NCBI GenBank assembly: GCA_018679695.1
Contig: JAHHKH010000390.1
Span: 1-34,805 of the forward strand
Direction: 5' to 3'
From: Maribacter sp.
Lineage (GTDB): Bacteria; Bacteroidota; Bacteroidia; Flavobacteriales; Flavobacteriaceae
Length of the DNA: 34,805 nucleotides
Shown here: one piece after another, positions 28,668-34,805 of the stretch
Numbering within the stretch: the first letter of the stretch is position 1
Layout: every line of letters begins with the position of its first letter
Notes under the pieces: generated by a model
Database searches by the model: none
Told to the model about the DNA's origin: nothing
Seen by the model: the letters and a program-made list of their open reading frames with translations, nothing else
Position numbers and translations under genes: made by a program

Positions 28668-28711
28668 AATCATATGATGCTATGGTCATATGATAGTAGC
28701 ATCATATGATT
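28668..28711. repeat. Iteron-like array within a 15-bp perfect inverted repeat
   Basis: The octamer CATATGAT begins at 28671, 28687 and 28703, an exact 16-bp period. The outer copies also form a perfect 15-bp inverted repeat (AATCATATGATGCTA at 28668-28682 and its complement at 28697-28711) around a 14-base spacer holding the middle copy. Possible roles are an origin of transfer or replication, or an operator for the mobilization genes; nothing decides between them. The surrounding gap 28404-29035 contains no convincing gene. Confidence 0.8.
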
Positions 28712-28714
28712 ATT

Positions 28715-28732
28715 GCTATATGGCAATATAGC
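28715..28732. repeat. Hairpin adjoining the iteron array
   Basis: GCTATAT and ATATAGC form a perfect 7-bp stem with loop GGCA, four bases after the last arm of the array. Together with the array it makes about 65 bp of nearly continuous dyad symmetry. Confidence 0.6.
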
Positions 28733-28924
28733 ATTGATTATAGCTGGAATGCCTTGTAGACCCAATAGACAGAATATAGATACCTGAATGTGTAAAATTA
28801 TAGGATCGGATGTCCGAAAAGATCCAGTTTTAGGATAGACTCGATTGTTCAGGTCAACCCTTTTTAAACCTAACGGCCTTCTTTTCCCCTCTGCACAATC
28901 TTAATAAACAATGTTCCAAAGAAA

Positions 28925-28945
28925 GCCCAAAGCAGCGCTTTGGGC
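28925..28945 (-). terminator. Perfect 9-bp hairpin, possible terminator
   Basis: GCCCAAAGC and GCTTTGGGC pair perfectly around the loop AGC. On the minus strand TTTCTTT follows, so it may stop leftward transcription entering from the mobilization module, or be part of the transfer region. No gene ends next to it on that strand. Confidence 0.45.
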
Positions 28946-28972
28946 ATTTGTGGTCAGGGGAAGAAAAAACAG

Positions 28973-29002
28973 TTGATAACCGACATTGATATATTACTTT
29001 TG
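28973..29002 (+). promoter_or_regulatory. Predicted promoter of the gene at 29036
   Basis: TTG at 28973-28975 and TACTTTTG at 28995-29002 are separated by exactly 19 bp. This matches the Bacteroidota -33/-7 consensus, and the ATG follows 33 bp downstream. Confidence 0.7.
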
Positions 29003-29035
29003 ATAAAGTAAATCCCATTAACTTTAAGTCAAAAA

Positions 29036-29431
29036 ATGGACGAATCCCTTTTATTGACCAGAGCGGTTATCGAATTCCGAAACTCTTATCCCGAGCTAAT
29101 TGCCGAATGGGAAAGGCAAATAGGTTATGGGAATTCCCATCCCGACCTTCATTTTTGTATGACCCTGTTGGATGATTATTCGTATCTCAACGCTTATTTG
29201 TGTTCCATTGAGTATCGAATCGGTTTTGCCATCAATGCCTACATTATACATTCCGATTGGCAGCGGGAATTTATCGGATCTGGATATGATCATAACCTGG
29301 CCTTGGAATTGGCCAATCGTGAATTACGATTGATCCATAAAGCCCTGAACGATTCGGAGACCATTACAGAAGACCCAAAGGCCAAGGTTTATCATTATAT
29401 TTTAGCAAATGCCGAATCCAATACTTTTTGA
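29036..29431 (+). CDS. Hypothetical protein in the mobilization module
   Basis: This 131-residue protein is not recognised. It is mostly helical by eye, acidic, without a leader or membrane segment, and rich in aromatic residues in the middle (DDYSYLNAYLCSIEYRIGFAINAYIIHSDW). A good consensus promoter precedes it and the mobC gene follows 274 bp downstream on the same strand. Its position suggests an accessory or regulatory role in transfer, but this rests on location only. Confidence 0.7.
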   Translation: MDESLLLTRAVIEFRNSYPELIAEWERQIGYGNSHPDLHFCMTLLDDYSYLNAYLCSIEYRIGFAINAYIIHSDWQREFIGSGYDHNLALELANRELRLIHKALNDSETITEDPKAKVYHYILANAESNTF

Positions 29432-29635
29432 AGCTTGCATGGCAACACCTTATAGTGAAATGCCATAGATACTTTCAAGTTCCCGAAGCCGAAACTTCCC
29501 TTGAAATCTTTGTTCGAGGATGTAAAGCTCTGCCAAAATTTACCGTACAATACTCCATGTACGGCAAAGCCCTAATTGACAATCCATAAGTTTTAGGTTT
29601 GACCTATGTTAATCGGAGGTCACGAAGCAAGTTGT

Positions 29636-29695
29636 GTTTTTGCTAACAAAAACCCTTACGCACTTCGTTTGTAGGTTGCCTTGTGATGCTCACAA
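29636..29695. other. Candidate origin of transfer upstream of mobC
   Basis: The interval just before mobC packs two perfect hairpins: GTTTTTG, CTAA, CAAAAAC (29636-29653) and TTGTGA, TGC, TCACAA (29681-29695). Between them lies CCTTACGCACTTCG, whose complement contains AAGTGCG, a heptamer also found in IncQ-type nic regions. An inverted repeat beside a short nic-like sequence immediately upstream of relaxosome genes is typical of oriT. The nick position is not known. An in-frame GTG at 29634 would make this part of mobC, but the MGRPKKE start is far more typical. Confidence 0.45.
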
Positions 29696-29705
29696 ATACA
29701 TTGAA

Positions 29706-30053
29706 ATGGGAAGGCCAAAAAAGGAACTATCGTCGTTGAAAATAATACAGGTCAATGTCAGGATGACCGTAAACGATTATATGAAAGTATCTGCCGATGC
29801 GGAAACCATCGGACTGTCCATTACCGAATATATCCGAAGAAGAATTACGGAAAAGTCCCTGCCGAAGAAAAGGGTAAGTCCGTCCGACCGCAAACTTTTT
29901 GTTGAACTGAGCCGAGTGGGAAACAACCTGAACCAAATCGCCAAAGTTGTAAACTCGGGTATCCGTGACCCGTTGAGCATCCATAAACAAATAGAAGAAG
30001 TAAAAACGGTTTTGCAATATCTCAAATCAAATATCACGAACAATGATAGGTAA
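29706..30053 (+). CDS. mobC: MobC-family relaxosome accessory protein
   Basis: From the ATG at 29706 the protein has 115 residues and opens MGRPKKEL, as is usual for this family in Bacteroidota. An N-terminal ribbon-helix-helix-like part (IIQVNVRMTVNDYMKVSADAETIGLSITEYIRRR, given here in pieces: IIQVNVRMT then LSITEYIRRR) is followed by the MobC signature LSRVGNNLNQIAKVVN and a C-terminal helix. Such proteins bind oriT and help the relaxase open the strands. Its last 11 bases overlap the relaxase gene, so the two are translationally coupled. Confidence 0.88.
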   Translation: MGRPKKELSSLKIIQVNVRMTVNDYMKVSADAETIGLSITEYIRRRITEKSLPKKRVSPSDRKLFVELSRVGNNLNQIAKVVNSGIRDPLSIHKQIEEVKTVLQYLKSNITNNDR

Positions 30054-31095
30054 GATAGCCATAGGAAAGGATTTTTATGGAGTGCTGGCCTACAATCAAA
30101 AAAAGGTACGTGAAGGCGTCGGGTACGTGATAGATTCCAATATCGAGCTTTCCAGCTCCGTTGAAATGACCCGAGAATTCAATCTTATCAGGGAGCTTCG
30201 TCCAAGCCTTGGTAAAGCGGTACTCCATGTTTCCCTGAACCTGCCGCACTCGGACCATTTAGATGATAAGGAATTCGCATCGTTCGGGTGTGACTACCTA
30301 ATGGGCTTGGGATTCGATAACAACCAGTTCATTATGTACCGGCATACTGACACCGAACATGAGCATATCCATATTATAGCCAATAGGGTCAGGTATTCCG
30401 GCAGAACGGTAAACGACAGCAATATTAAAAGAAGAAGTCGGGAAATACTCAACGGTCTGGAAAAGAAATACGGACTGACCCAAATCGTAGGTATCACGAG
30501 TACCAAAAAATCGCTTACACAAAAAGAAATAGAGAAGACCCTGAGAACGGGCAATATCCCGATCAAACTTGTTCTTCAGGACAAAATCGGTTCGGCAATT
30601 TCAGAATCAACGGATACGACAGAATTTATCACGTTACTGGAGGGACAACATATATCGCCAAGATTCAACATAAGCAAGACCACGGGAAGAGTCTCGGGCA
30701 TATCGTTCAAATATCAAGGCGTTGTATATAAGGGCAGTACGCTCGGTAAAAAATTTTCATGGAACAGTATTACAAAACACATCGATTATGAGCAAACAAG
30801 AGACCGTCCAGTTATACTATCGGCTAATGAAAAAGAACGAGGAACTCATCATACTGGCGAAAGAAACCATGGAACGTCGATCGGGCCTGAACCAAGAATT
30901 GACAGAAGTGCGAAAGGCCCTGAAATTCCTTCTGGGCAATCAAAAGGTCATCTGGGAAAAATTGAGGGAGATGGAGTAATCGGGCCTTTAATTGAAGAAT
31001 CGGAATGGACTCCTTTCAGGCTGGAACTCATAGATGATGATATCAGGAAAAAGTCCAAAAGAAAGAAGAAAAAAAGGAAAGGGTGGGATCTTTAA
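30043..31095 (+). CDS. Relaxase/mobilization nuclease
   Basis: This 350-residue protein has the relaxase domain in its first 150 residues. It shows an early Tyr (Tyr18 in VLAYNQKK) as candidate nucleophile, LHVSLNLP (61-68), and the metal-binding triad in HTDTEHEHIHII with His106, His108 and His110. It would nick oriT and lead one strand into a conjugation channel supplied by another element, since no type IV secretion or coupling-protein gene is present here. The C-terminal 110 residues are low in hydrophobics and end in a Lys/Arg-rich tail. A second open frame overlaps that part. Confidence 0.92.
   Translation: MIGKIAIGKDFYGVLAYNQKKVREGVGYVIDSNIELSSSVEMTREFNLIRELRPSLGKAVLHVSLNLPHSDHLDDKEFASFGCDYLMGLGFDNNQFIMYRHTDTEHEHIHIIANRVRYSGRTVNDSNIKRRSREILNGLEKKYGLTQIVGITSTKKSLTQKEIEKTLRTGNIPIKLVLQDKIGSAISESTDTTEFITLLEGQHISPRFNISKTTGRVSGISFKYQGVVYKGSTLGKKFSWNSITKHIDYEQTRDRPVILSANEKERGTHHTGERNHGTSIGPEPRIDRSAKGPEIPSGQSKGHLGKIEGDGVIGPLIEESEWTPFRLELIDDDIRKKSKRKKKKRKGWDL
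30788..30979 (+). CDS. Possible nested gene inside the relaxase gene
   Basis: In the +1 frame relative to the relaxase, an ATG at 30788 opens a 63-residue frame (MSKQETVQLYYRLMKKNEEL and on). It reads as a soluble amphipathic helical protein with heptad-like spacing (LNQELTEVRKALKFLLGNQ). The relaxase frame over the same bases reads as disordered Gly/His/Arg-rich sequence. This contrast suggests that the nested frame is the one under protein-level constraint. There is no recognised family, and translation is not shown. Confidence 0.45.
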   Translation: MSKQETVQLYYRLMKKNEELIILAKETMERRSGLNQELTEVRKALKFLLGNQKVIWEKLREME

Positions 31096-31106
31096 AATTA
31101 AAACGC

Positions 31107-31468
31107 ATGAAAAACGGTAACGAACAAGAACCTTCAGGATTGTCGCTCTCCGAAATCCAAGTATTGGAGATGATACGGAACAAAAAGTTCCTATCCATTA
31201 AGTTGATCATCAAAAACGGGGAGGTCGATGTCATCGAAGGACTGGAAAGGATACATACGGGCGAACGTATCATCGATATGTTGAAACAGCATGATTTTCA
31301 AAATCTGGAAATTAAGCAAAGCAATGGTAAGATCGTTTGTGTGAACAGGATATTCAGGAAAAAAATCCGTCCAGCCAAGAATACCAAGAGTTGTTGACCG
31401 GTATTCATAAGTATGGAATAAAATACAGGTTCCGCAAAGGATTTCATAAAATAAAAAAGGTAAATTAA
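31107..31468 (+). CDS. Unknown mobilization-module protein, reading frame split at a run of seven A
   Basis: The gene opens with ATG at 31107, 12 bp after the relaxase stop. In frame 0 it stops at 31397 after 96 codons. At A7 (31359-31365) a -1 shift enters a frame that stays open to 31468 and encodes a plausible basic tail (NPSSQEYQELLTGIHKYGIK and on). The full product would be about 120 residues, while the frame-0 end (RPAKNTKSC) looks accidental. The N-terminal part (GLSLSEIQVLEMIRNKKFLSI) is helical and the middle beta-rich; no family is recognised. Options are slippage-dependent expression, a mutation, or a base miscount in the A run. Confidence 0.6.
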
Positions 31469-31531
31469 AGCCTGCTTTTACAAATACGGTAGTGACCTTC
31501 AGGACACAGGAGCTGCCGATATGTGCGAAAA

Positions 31532-31720
31532 ATGTCAAACCCGATAGTTGAGCAAAAGCGGAAAAACAAAATATTCAACAGTACATGGCTTAAGACTTAT
31601 AAAGGTTTTGAGGATTGTTCGAAAGAAGATGCGGAAAAGATAGTAGAACAACTTCTAGCACTCGCCAACATAGTCTGTGACCATGTCCAAAAAGGGAGTG
31701 GAGATGAACATACCATATAA
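31532..31720 (+). CDS. Small hypothetical protein
   Basis: The ATG at 31532 gives 62 residues, basic at the start and helical afterwards (SKEDAEKIVEQLLALANIVC). The pattern resembles small unknown proteins common in Bacteroidota accessory regions, but no function can be given. It is on the same strand as, and upstream of, the HicB-like gene, yet its sequence is not HicA-like. Confidence 0.5.
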   Translation: MSNPIVEQKRKNKIFNSTWLKTYKGFEDCSKEDAEKIVEQLLALANIVCDHVQKGSGDEHTI

Positions 31721-31755
31721 AAATATAAAGTAACTAAATAATAGTTGCATTTTAG

Positions 31756-31763
31756 TATCTTTG
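31756..31763 (+). promoter_or_regulatory. Predicted -7 box of the HicB-like gene
   Basis: TATCTTTG fits TAnnTTTG. No TTG is found 19 bp upstream. The ATG of the HicB-like gene is 88 bp beyond the box. Confidence 0.45.
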
Positions 31764-31850
31764 GTAATGGATATAATGACAAAGCTTTTTGTCAAGTTCA
31801 CGAACGACCGAAACAGTAGGTAATAAAGAGGATCAGGAAAAATCGAATCG

Positions 31851-32204
31851 ATGTCGGACAATTTGGAACATAATGGTTATTTCGGTTCCGTGGAGTATAG
31901 TTCAAGGGACGGCCTGCTGCACGGAAAGGTGATCGGAACAAGCGATCTGGTGACCTATGAGGGCGGGTCCGTGAAAGAGCTGAAGGAGGCCTTTGAAGAG
32001 TCCGTCGACGATTATCTTGACACCTGCAAGGAGCTTGGCAAAGAACCGGACAGGTTCTATAGGGGAGTGTTCAATATCCGTACGTCCAGTAAAATCCACA
32101 GGGAGCTTTCTATAATGGCCGAAAGGAAAAAAATGAAATTGAACGAACTGGTCAACAAGGCCTTTGATTATCTGGTAAAGAACGAGGACAAAGTCCTAAA
32201 ATAA
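31851..32204 (+). CDS. HicB-family antitoxin-like protein without a HicA partner
   Basis: This 117-residue protein shows the HicB plan. A partial RNase-H-like fold comes first, with GSVEYSSRDGLLHGKVIG, then DLVTYEGGSVKELKEAFEES and VDDYLDTC. A ribbon-helix-helix DNA-binding tail follows at about 90-117 (SSKIHRELSIMAERKKMKLN and on). HicB normally neutralises the HicA mRNA interferase and represses its own operon. No HicA-like frame (small, with the conserved GSHH motif) is visible on either side, so this is either an orphan regulator or the partner has been lost or replaced. Confidence 0.82.
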   Translation: MSDNLEHNGYFGSVEYSSRDGLLHGKVIGTSDLVTYEGGSVKELKEAFEESVDDYLDTCKELGKEPDRFYRGVFNIRTSSKIHRELSIMAERKKMKLNELVNKAFDYLVKNEDKVLK

Positions 32205-32304
32205 AATAGGGTCGGACAATGGGAACAGGACCGAAAGAATGTTCCGGAAAGCCGAAAGACAGGCCCAAAAGAAAGTAGCAATCGATTTAAATATCAACTA
32301 ACCC

Positions 32305-33144
32305 ATGGAAGGAAAAGATCCGTTCGTCGCCATTAGGAAAAAATACGACTCCCTAAAGGAAAAATACGATGAAATAATCGTATCGGCCTTTGATGCCGGT
32401 GATTTCAGGAAATACAATGAAATCCTGTTATCGGCCCATAGTTGCGGTATCGAGGGCAATAGCTTCAGCGTGGACGACACCAGGGAACTTAAGGAAAAGG
32501 GATATGCCGTTAATCTTGTCAACAAGACGCTTTTGGAAGCGTTCGAAATAATGGATCATTTCAATGCGTACGATCATATTTTGAAAAACCAGGGTTCCGA
32601 CTTCAATGAACCCTTCGTTAGAACGGTACATAGAATATTGACCAAAAATACGTTGCCCTATAAGGGCCATAGACCCGGGGAATATGCCAAGACCCAAATG
32701 GCGGCCGGTGATACCGTATTCCGTGACACCAAAAAGGCTATAGCGAACATGCCTAGGCTTCTGGCCAGTTTTGACGATGCCATCAAGAACAAAAAAACGC
32801 ATCCTTTGGAATTGAGTGCCATATTCCACCAAATGTTCATTTACAGCCATCCCTTCCCGGATGGCAATGGAAGGTTGGGCCGCTTGCTCTCCAATTTTAT
32901 TCTGGAGAAGTTCAAACATCCCCATATCATAATTTTGAAGGAGGATAGGCAAGAATACATCGATGCGCTCAAAGCTTCCGAGAAACACAACAATATGTTG
33001 GCGATAGTCAACTTTTTTTATGATACGTCGATCAAGAGGATGCAAAAGGAAATAGGTCAAAAAAAAAACCTTTCGAAGAATTTCAACTTGGGCATCCAGG
33101 ACGGGAGTAAAGGAAAAAAGGGCTTAGGAGGACCAAAAAGATAA
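32305..33144 (+). CDS. Fic-family protein with N-terminal inhibitory helix
   Basis: This 279-residue protein carries the Fic active-site loop HPFPDGNGRLGR (182-193) with catalytic His182, implying nucleotide (usually AMP) transfer to a target hydroxyl. Near the N-terminus, SCGIEGN (46-52) fits the inhibitory motif [S/T]xxxE[G/N] with Glu50. This points to a class II, self-inhibited Fic protein that needs no separate antitoxin. The gene ends 4 bp before the serine recombinase start, so both are likely co-transcribed. Targets cannot be predicted. It might modify a host or element protein during transfer, but this is inference. Confidence 0.92.
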   Translation: MEGKDPFVAIRKKYDSLKEKYDEIIVSAFDAGDFRKYNEILLSAHSCGIEGNSFSVDDTRELKEKGYAVNLVNKTLLEAFEIMDHFNAYDHILKNQGSDFNEPFVRTVHRILTKNTLPYKGHRPGEYAKTQMAAGDTVFRDTKKAIANMPRLLASFDDAIKNKKTHPLELSAIFHQMFIYSHPFPDGNGRLGRLLSNFILEKFKHPHIIILKEDRQEYIDALKASEKHNNMLAIVNFFYDTSIKRMQKEIGQKKNLSKNFNLGIQDGSKGKKGLGGPKR

Positions 33145-33148
33145 CAGT

Positions 33149-34753
33149 ATGGACTTAGAGGTATTCGGGCAATTTGCCAAAAAGGAAAAGGGAAGGGTCA
33201 TAGGAAAAAGTGATACGTGCGTTATTTACACCCGTGTTTCCAGCAAAGAGCAGTTCGATAACAATGCCAGTCTGACCACCCAACTCAAGTATTGCCAAGA
33301 GTATGCGATCAGAAAAGAGCTGGAGGTAATAGAATATTTCGGGGGAACCTATGAATCGGCAAAGAGCGATGAACGTAGGGAGTTCCAAAAGATGCTGAAC
33401 TATGTCAAGAGAAGAAAGAACATCGGTTATATCATTGTCTATTCCTACGACAGGTTTTCAAGAACGGGTGCGAACGGTGCCTATATCAGCGGACAGTTAA
33501 AAAAGCAAGGAGTAGCGGTTATTTCGGCCACTCAGGAAATCGATGTGACAACAAGTGCCGGTACGTTCCAGGAGAATCTTTTTCATATGTTTTCCCACTT
33601 CGACAACCAGATCCGTAGGGACAAATCCATTACCGGCATGCAGGAAAAGTTACGGAGGGGATACTGGACGGGATCATACCCATTTGGATACACCAATACA
33701 AATCCGGGAAAGGGGAAGATTCCGAATTTCGTGATCACGGAAAAAGGAAGATTGTTGAAGCAAGCCTTTATATGGAAGGCTAATGTCAATATGTCCCATG
33801 TCGAGATTGCAAAACGTCTGAAAGAAAAAGGCCTGAACATAAACGCAAAGAAACTTACAGATCTTTTCAGGAACCCTTTTTATTGTGGGCTTATTGTCAA
33901 CAGCCTGATTCCGGGAGAGGTGATTCAGGGAAAACATGAAGCCCTTATTTCAAAGAAGGTTTTTCTGAAAATACATGATTTGCTTCACACGGGCGACACA
34001 CCCAAGAAATATTCGTTCGACGATGAAAACCTACCATTGAAAAAGTTCGTCAGATCCTCGGTCTGCGGAACGCCTTATACTGGATTTATCGTAAAGAAAA
34101 AGGGGCTGTATTATTACAAAAATAGGCGTAAGGGAAGTAAGGAAAACAGAAGTGCCAAAAAGCTCCATGCAGAATTTTTAAATTTATTGGAGAGGTTCAG
34201 AATAACCGATAGAAAGTATATCGAACCATTGACCGAGATAATTCACGACACCTTGATTGATAAGAATCAAGAGGCGCTTGACGACCAAAAACGATTGACC
34301 AAAGAACTTGGCCAGCTCGAAGAACGGATTGATACATTGGAAAGAAGATTCGTTGTAATGAACGAAATTTCAAGGTCGCAGTACGACCTTTTTATGCCGG
34401 AACTAAAAAGCAAACATAGGGAATTGGAGATAAAACTGGAAAGTGGGGGCATCAATAGTTCAAACCTCAAAAAATCCGTAAAAATGGCACTTGGATATGC
34501 CTGTAACCTACCTTCCCTGTGGGAGTTAGGCAATCTGGAAACTAAGAGGGCCATACAATATATGGTATTCCCTGACGGGATTGAGTATGACTTCAAAAAC
34601 AAGCTAGTTCAAACTTTTCGGGTCAACGAAATTTTTGGTGCAATCCGCTCATTTTCAGGGAATTTGAAGGAAATTAAAAAGGGGACTTTCCACTCGATTT
34701 GTGGAAAATCCCCTTTAGTGACCTCGACAGGATTCAAACCTGTAACCTTCTGA
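33149..34753 (+). CDS. Large serine recombinase (integrase), C-terminus encoded in tRNA-Arg
   Basis: This 534-residue protein has the serine recombinase catalytic domain: YTRVSSKEQ with catalytic Ser31 or Ser32 and Arg29, then SYDRFSR (99-105). A recombinase domain follows at about 165-270. A reduced zinc-ribbon region keeps only one evident Cys (SVCGTPYTGF). A long coiled coil runs from about 385 to 440. It would integrate and excise the element. The last 11 codons (VTSTGFKPVTF) are bases of the opposite-strand tRNA-Arg, and the preceding codons form the tRNA terminator. The C-terminus is thus set by the attachment site and would change on excision. Confidence 0.93.
   Translation: MDLEVFGQFAKKEKGRVIGKSDTCVIYTRVSSKEQFDNNASLTTQLKYCQEYAIRKELEVIEYFGGTYESAKSDERREFQKMLNYVKRRKNIGYIIVYSYDRFSRTGANGAYISGQLKKQGVAVISATQEIDVTTSAGTFQENLFHMFSHFDNQIRRDKSITGMQEKLRRGYWTGSYPFGYTNTNPGKGKIPNFVITEKGRLLKQAFIWKANVNMSHVEIAKRLKEKGLNINAKKLTDLFRNPFYCGLIVNSLIPGEVIQGKHEALISKKVFLKIHDLLHTGDTPKKYSFDDENLPLKKFVRSSVCGTPYTGFIVKKKGLYYYKNRRKGSKENRSAKKLHAEFLNLLERFRITDRKYIEPLTEIIHDTLIDKNQEALDDQKRLTKELGQLEERIDTLERRFVVMNEISRSQYDLFMPELKSKHRELEIKLESGGINSSNLKKSVKMALGYACNLPSLWELGNLETKRAIQYMVFPDGIEYDFKNKLVQTFRVNEIFGAIRSFSGNLKEIKKGTFHSICGKSPLVTSTGFKPVTF
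34681..34713 (-). terminator. Intrinsic terminator of tRNA-Arg inside the recombinase gene
   Basis: On the minus strand GGGGATTTTCCAC pairs with GTGGAAAGTCCCC over 13 bp with one G-U pair and a 7-base loop, and TTTTTAATTT follows. It lies 6 bases beyond the tRNA 3' end. It is carried by the element, so integration gives the tRNA a replacement terminator. Confidence 0.85.
34718..34731. repeat. Candidate right attachment site within tRNA-Arg
   Basis: GTGACCTCGACAGG is identical to 7-20 and covers the last 13 bases of the minus-strand tRNA gene plus one base. The tRNA stays complete because the element side supplies the same 3' end. Confidence 0.55.
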
Positions 34754-34792
34754 GCCGTAATCAGATGCGCTATTCAGTTGCGCCACGAGGCC
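34719..34792 (-). tRNA. tRNA-Arg (anticodon ACG)
   Basis: The minus strand folds into a complete 74-base tRNA. The acceptor stem is GGCCTCG with CGAGGTC (one G-U pair) and discriminator A. The anticodon arm is TCTGA, loop TTACGGC, TCAGA, giving anticodon ACG. The T arm is ACAGG, TTTGAAT, CCTGT. CCA is not encoded. The 3' end coincides with the repeated sequence thought to be the attachment site. Confidence 0.95.
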
Positions 34793-34805
34793 TATTTCTC
34801 AGATC

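Noticed and set aside
28668-28732. CRISPR array
   Set aside because: The repeat is only 8 bp with 8-bp gaps and is palindromic; there are no spacers of usual length and no cas genes.
31532-31720. HicA toxin partner for the HicB-like gene
   Set aside because: The 62-residue product lacks the GSHH motif and the double-stranded RNA-binding fold pattern of HicA.
31767-31823. 18-codon frame between the -7 box and the HicB-like gene
   Set aside because: It opens a few bases after the -7 box and could be a leader peptide, but it has no recognisable pattern and is too short to support.
32239-32301. 20-codon frame ending three bases before the Fic start
   Set aside because: It resembles coding sequence slightly, but it is too short, unconserved as far as I can tell, and the Fic protein carries its own inhibitory motif.

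Overview
The window looks like a chromosomal segment of a marine-type Flavobacteriaceae (Bacteroidota). Supporting signs are promoter -7 boxes of the TAnnTTTG type, few recognisable Shine-Dalgarno sites, a DUF5916 outer-membrane protein, LytTR/LytS-type two-component signalling, Bacteroidota-type MobC and relaxase proteins, and many secreted or lipoprotein enzymes. The genus cannot be named from sequence alone.

Layout. (1) 1-647: no gene; a 14-bp copy of the 3' end of tRNA-Arg (7-20), a second degenerate copy (199-225) and a terminator hairpin between them. (2) 648-8377: an AraC regulator divergent from an operon for DUF5916, aldo/keto reductase, carboxymuconolactone decarboxylase-like protein, Cys-nucleophile hydrolase, cupin lipoprotein and an alpha/beta hydrolase. 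(3) 8396-14528: a decayed second AraC gene divergent from a related operon for cupin-NTF2 fusion, NTF2, type B carboxylesterase, second esterase, Tat-exported aldo/keto reductase and flavodoxin. (4) 14649-19763: a [2Fe-2S] subunit followed by two tandem molybdenum hydroxylase large subunits. (5) 19836-21583: LytTR response regulator and histidine kinase. (6) 21737-24714: a small secreted protein, a bestrophin pseudogene, an intradiol dioxygenase and a YceI protein, all on the minus strand. (7) 24974-26713: a GH13 lipoprotein whose terminator is split by an IS1182-family element (26735-28403). (8) 28404-34792: mobilization and integration module with 16-bp iterons, MobC, relaxase, small unknown genes, HicB-like protein, Fic protein and a large serine recombinase running into a complete tRNA-Arg(ACG).

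Reading of the whole. The exact repeat of the tRNA-Arg 3' end at both window edges, with a serine recombinase abutting one copy and a relaxase module next to it, suggests that most of the window is one mobilizable element of about 34.7 kb inserted at tRNA-Arg, carrying metabolic cargo. The cargo encodes mostly exported oxidoreductases and hydrolases; I infer a role in handling aldehydes, lactones, esters or aromatics outside the cytoplasm, but no complete pathway can be proved.

Two regulatory layers are visible. Both AraC-type operons share a 39-bp direct-repeat operator at the same distance (39 bp) from a -7 box. A different 21-bp-period motif lies upstream of the molybdenum enzyme operon and of the small secreted protein that flank the LytTR system, with a weaker version upstream of yceI, which suggests a local LytTR regulon.
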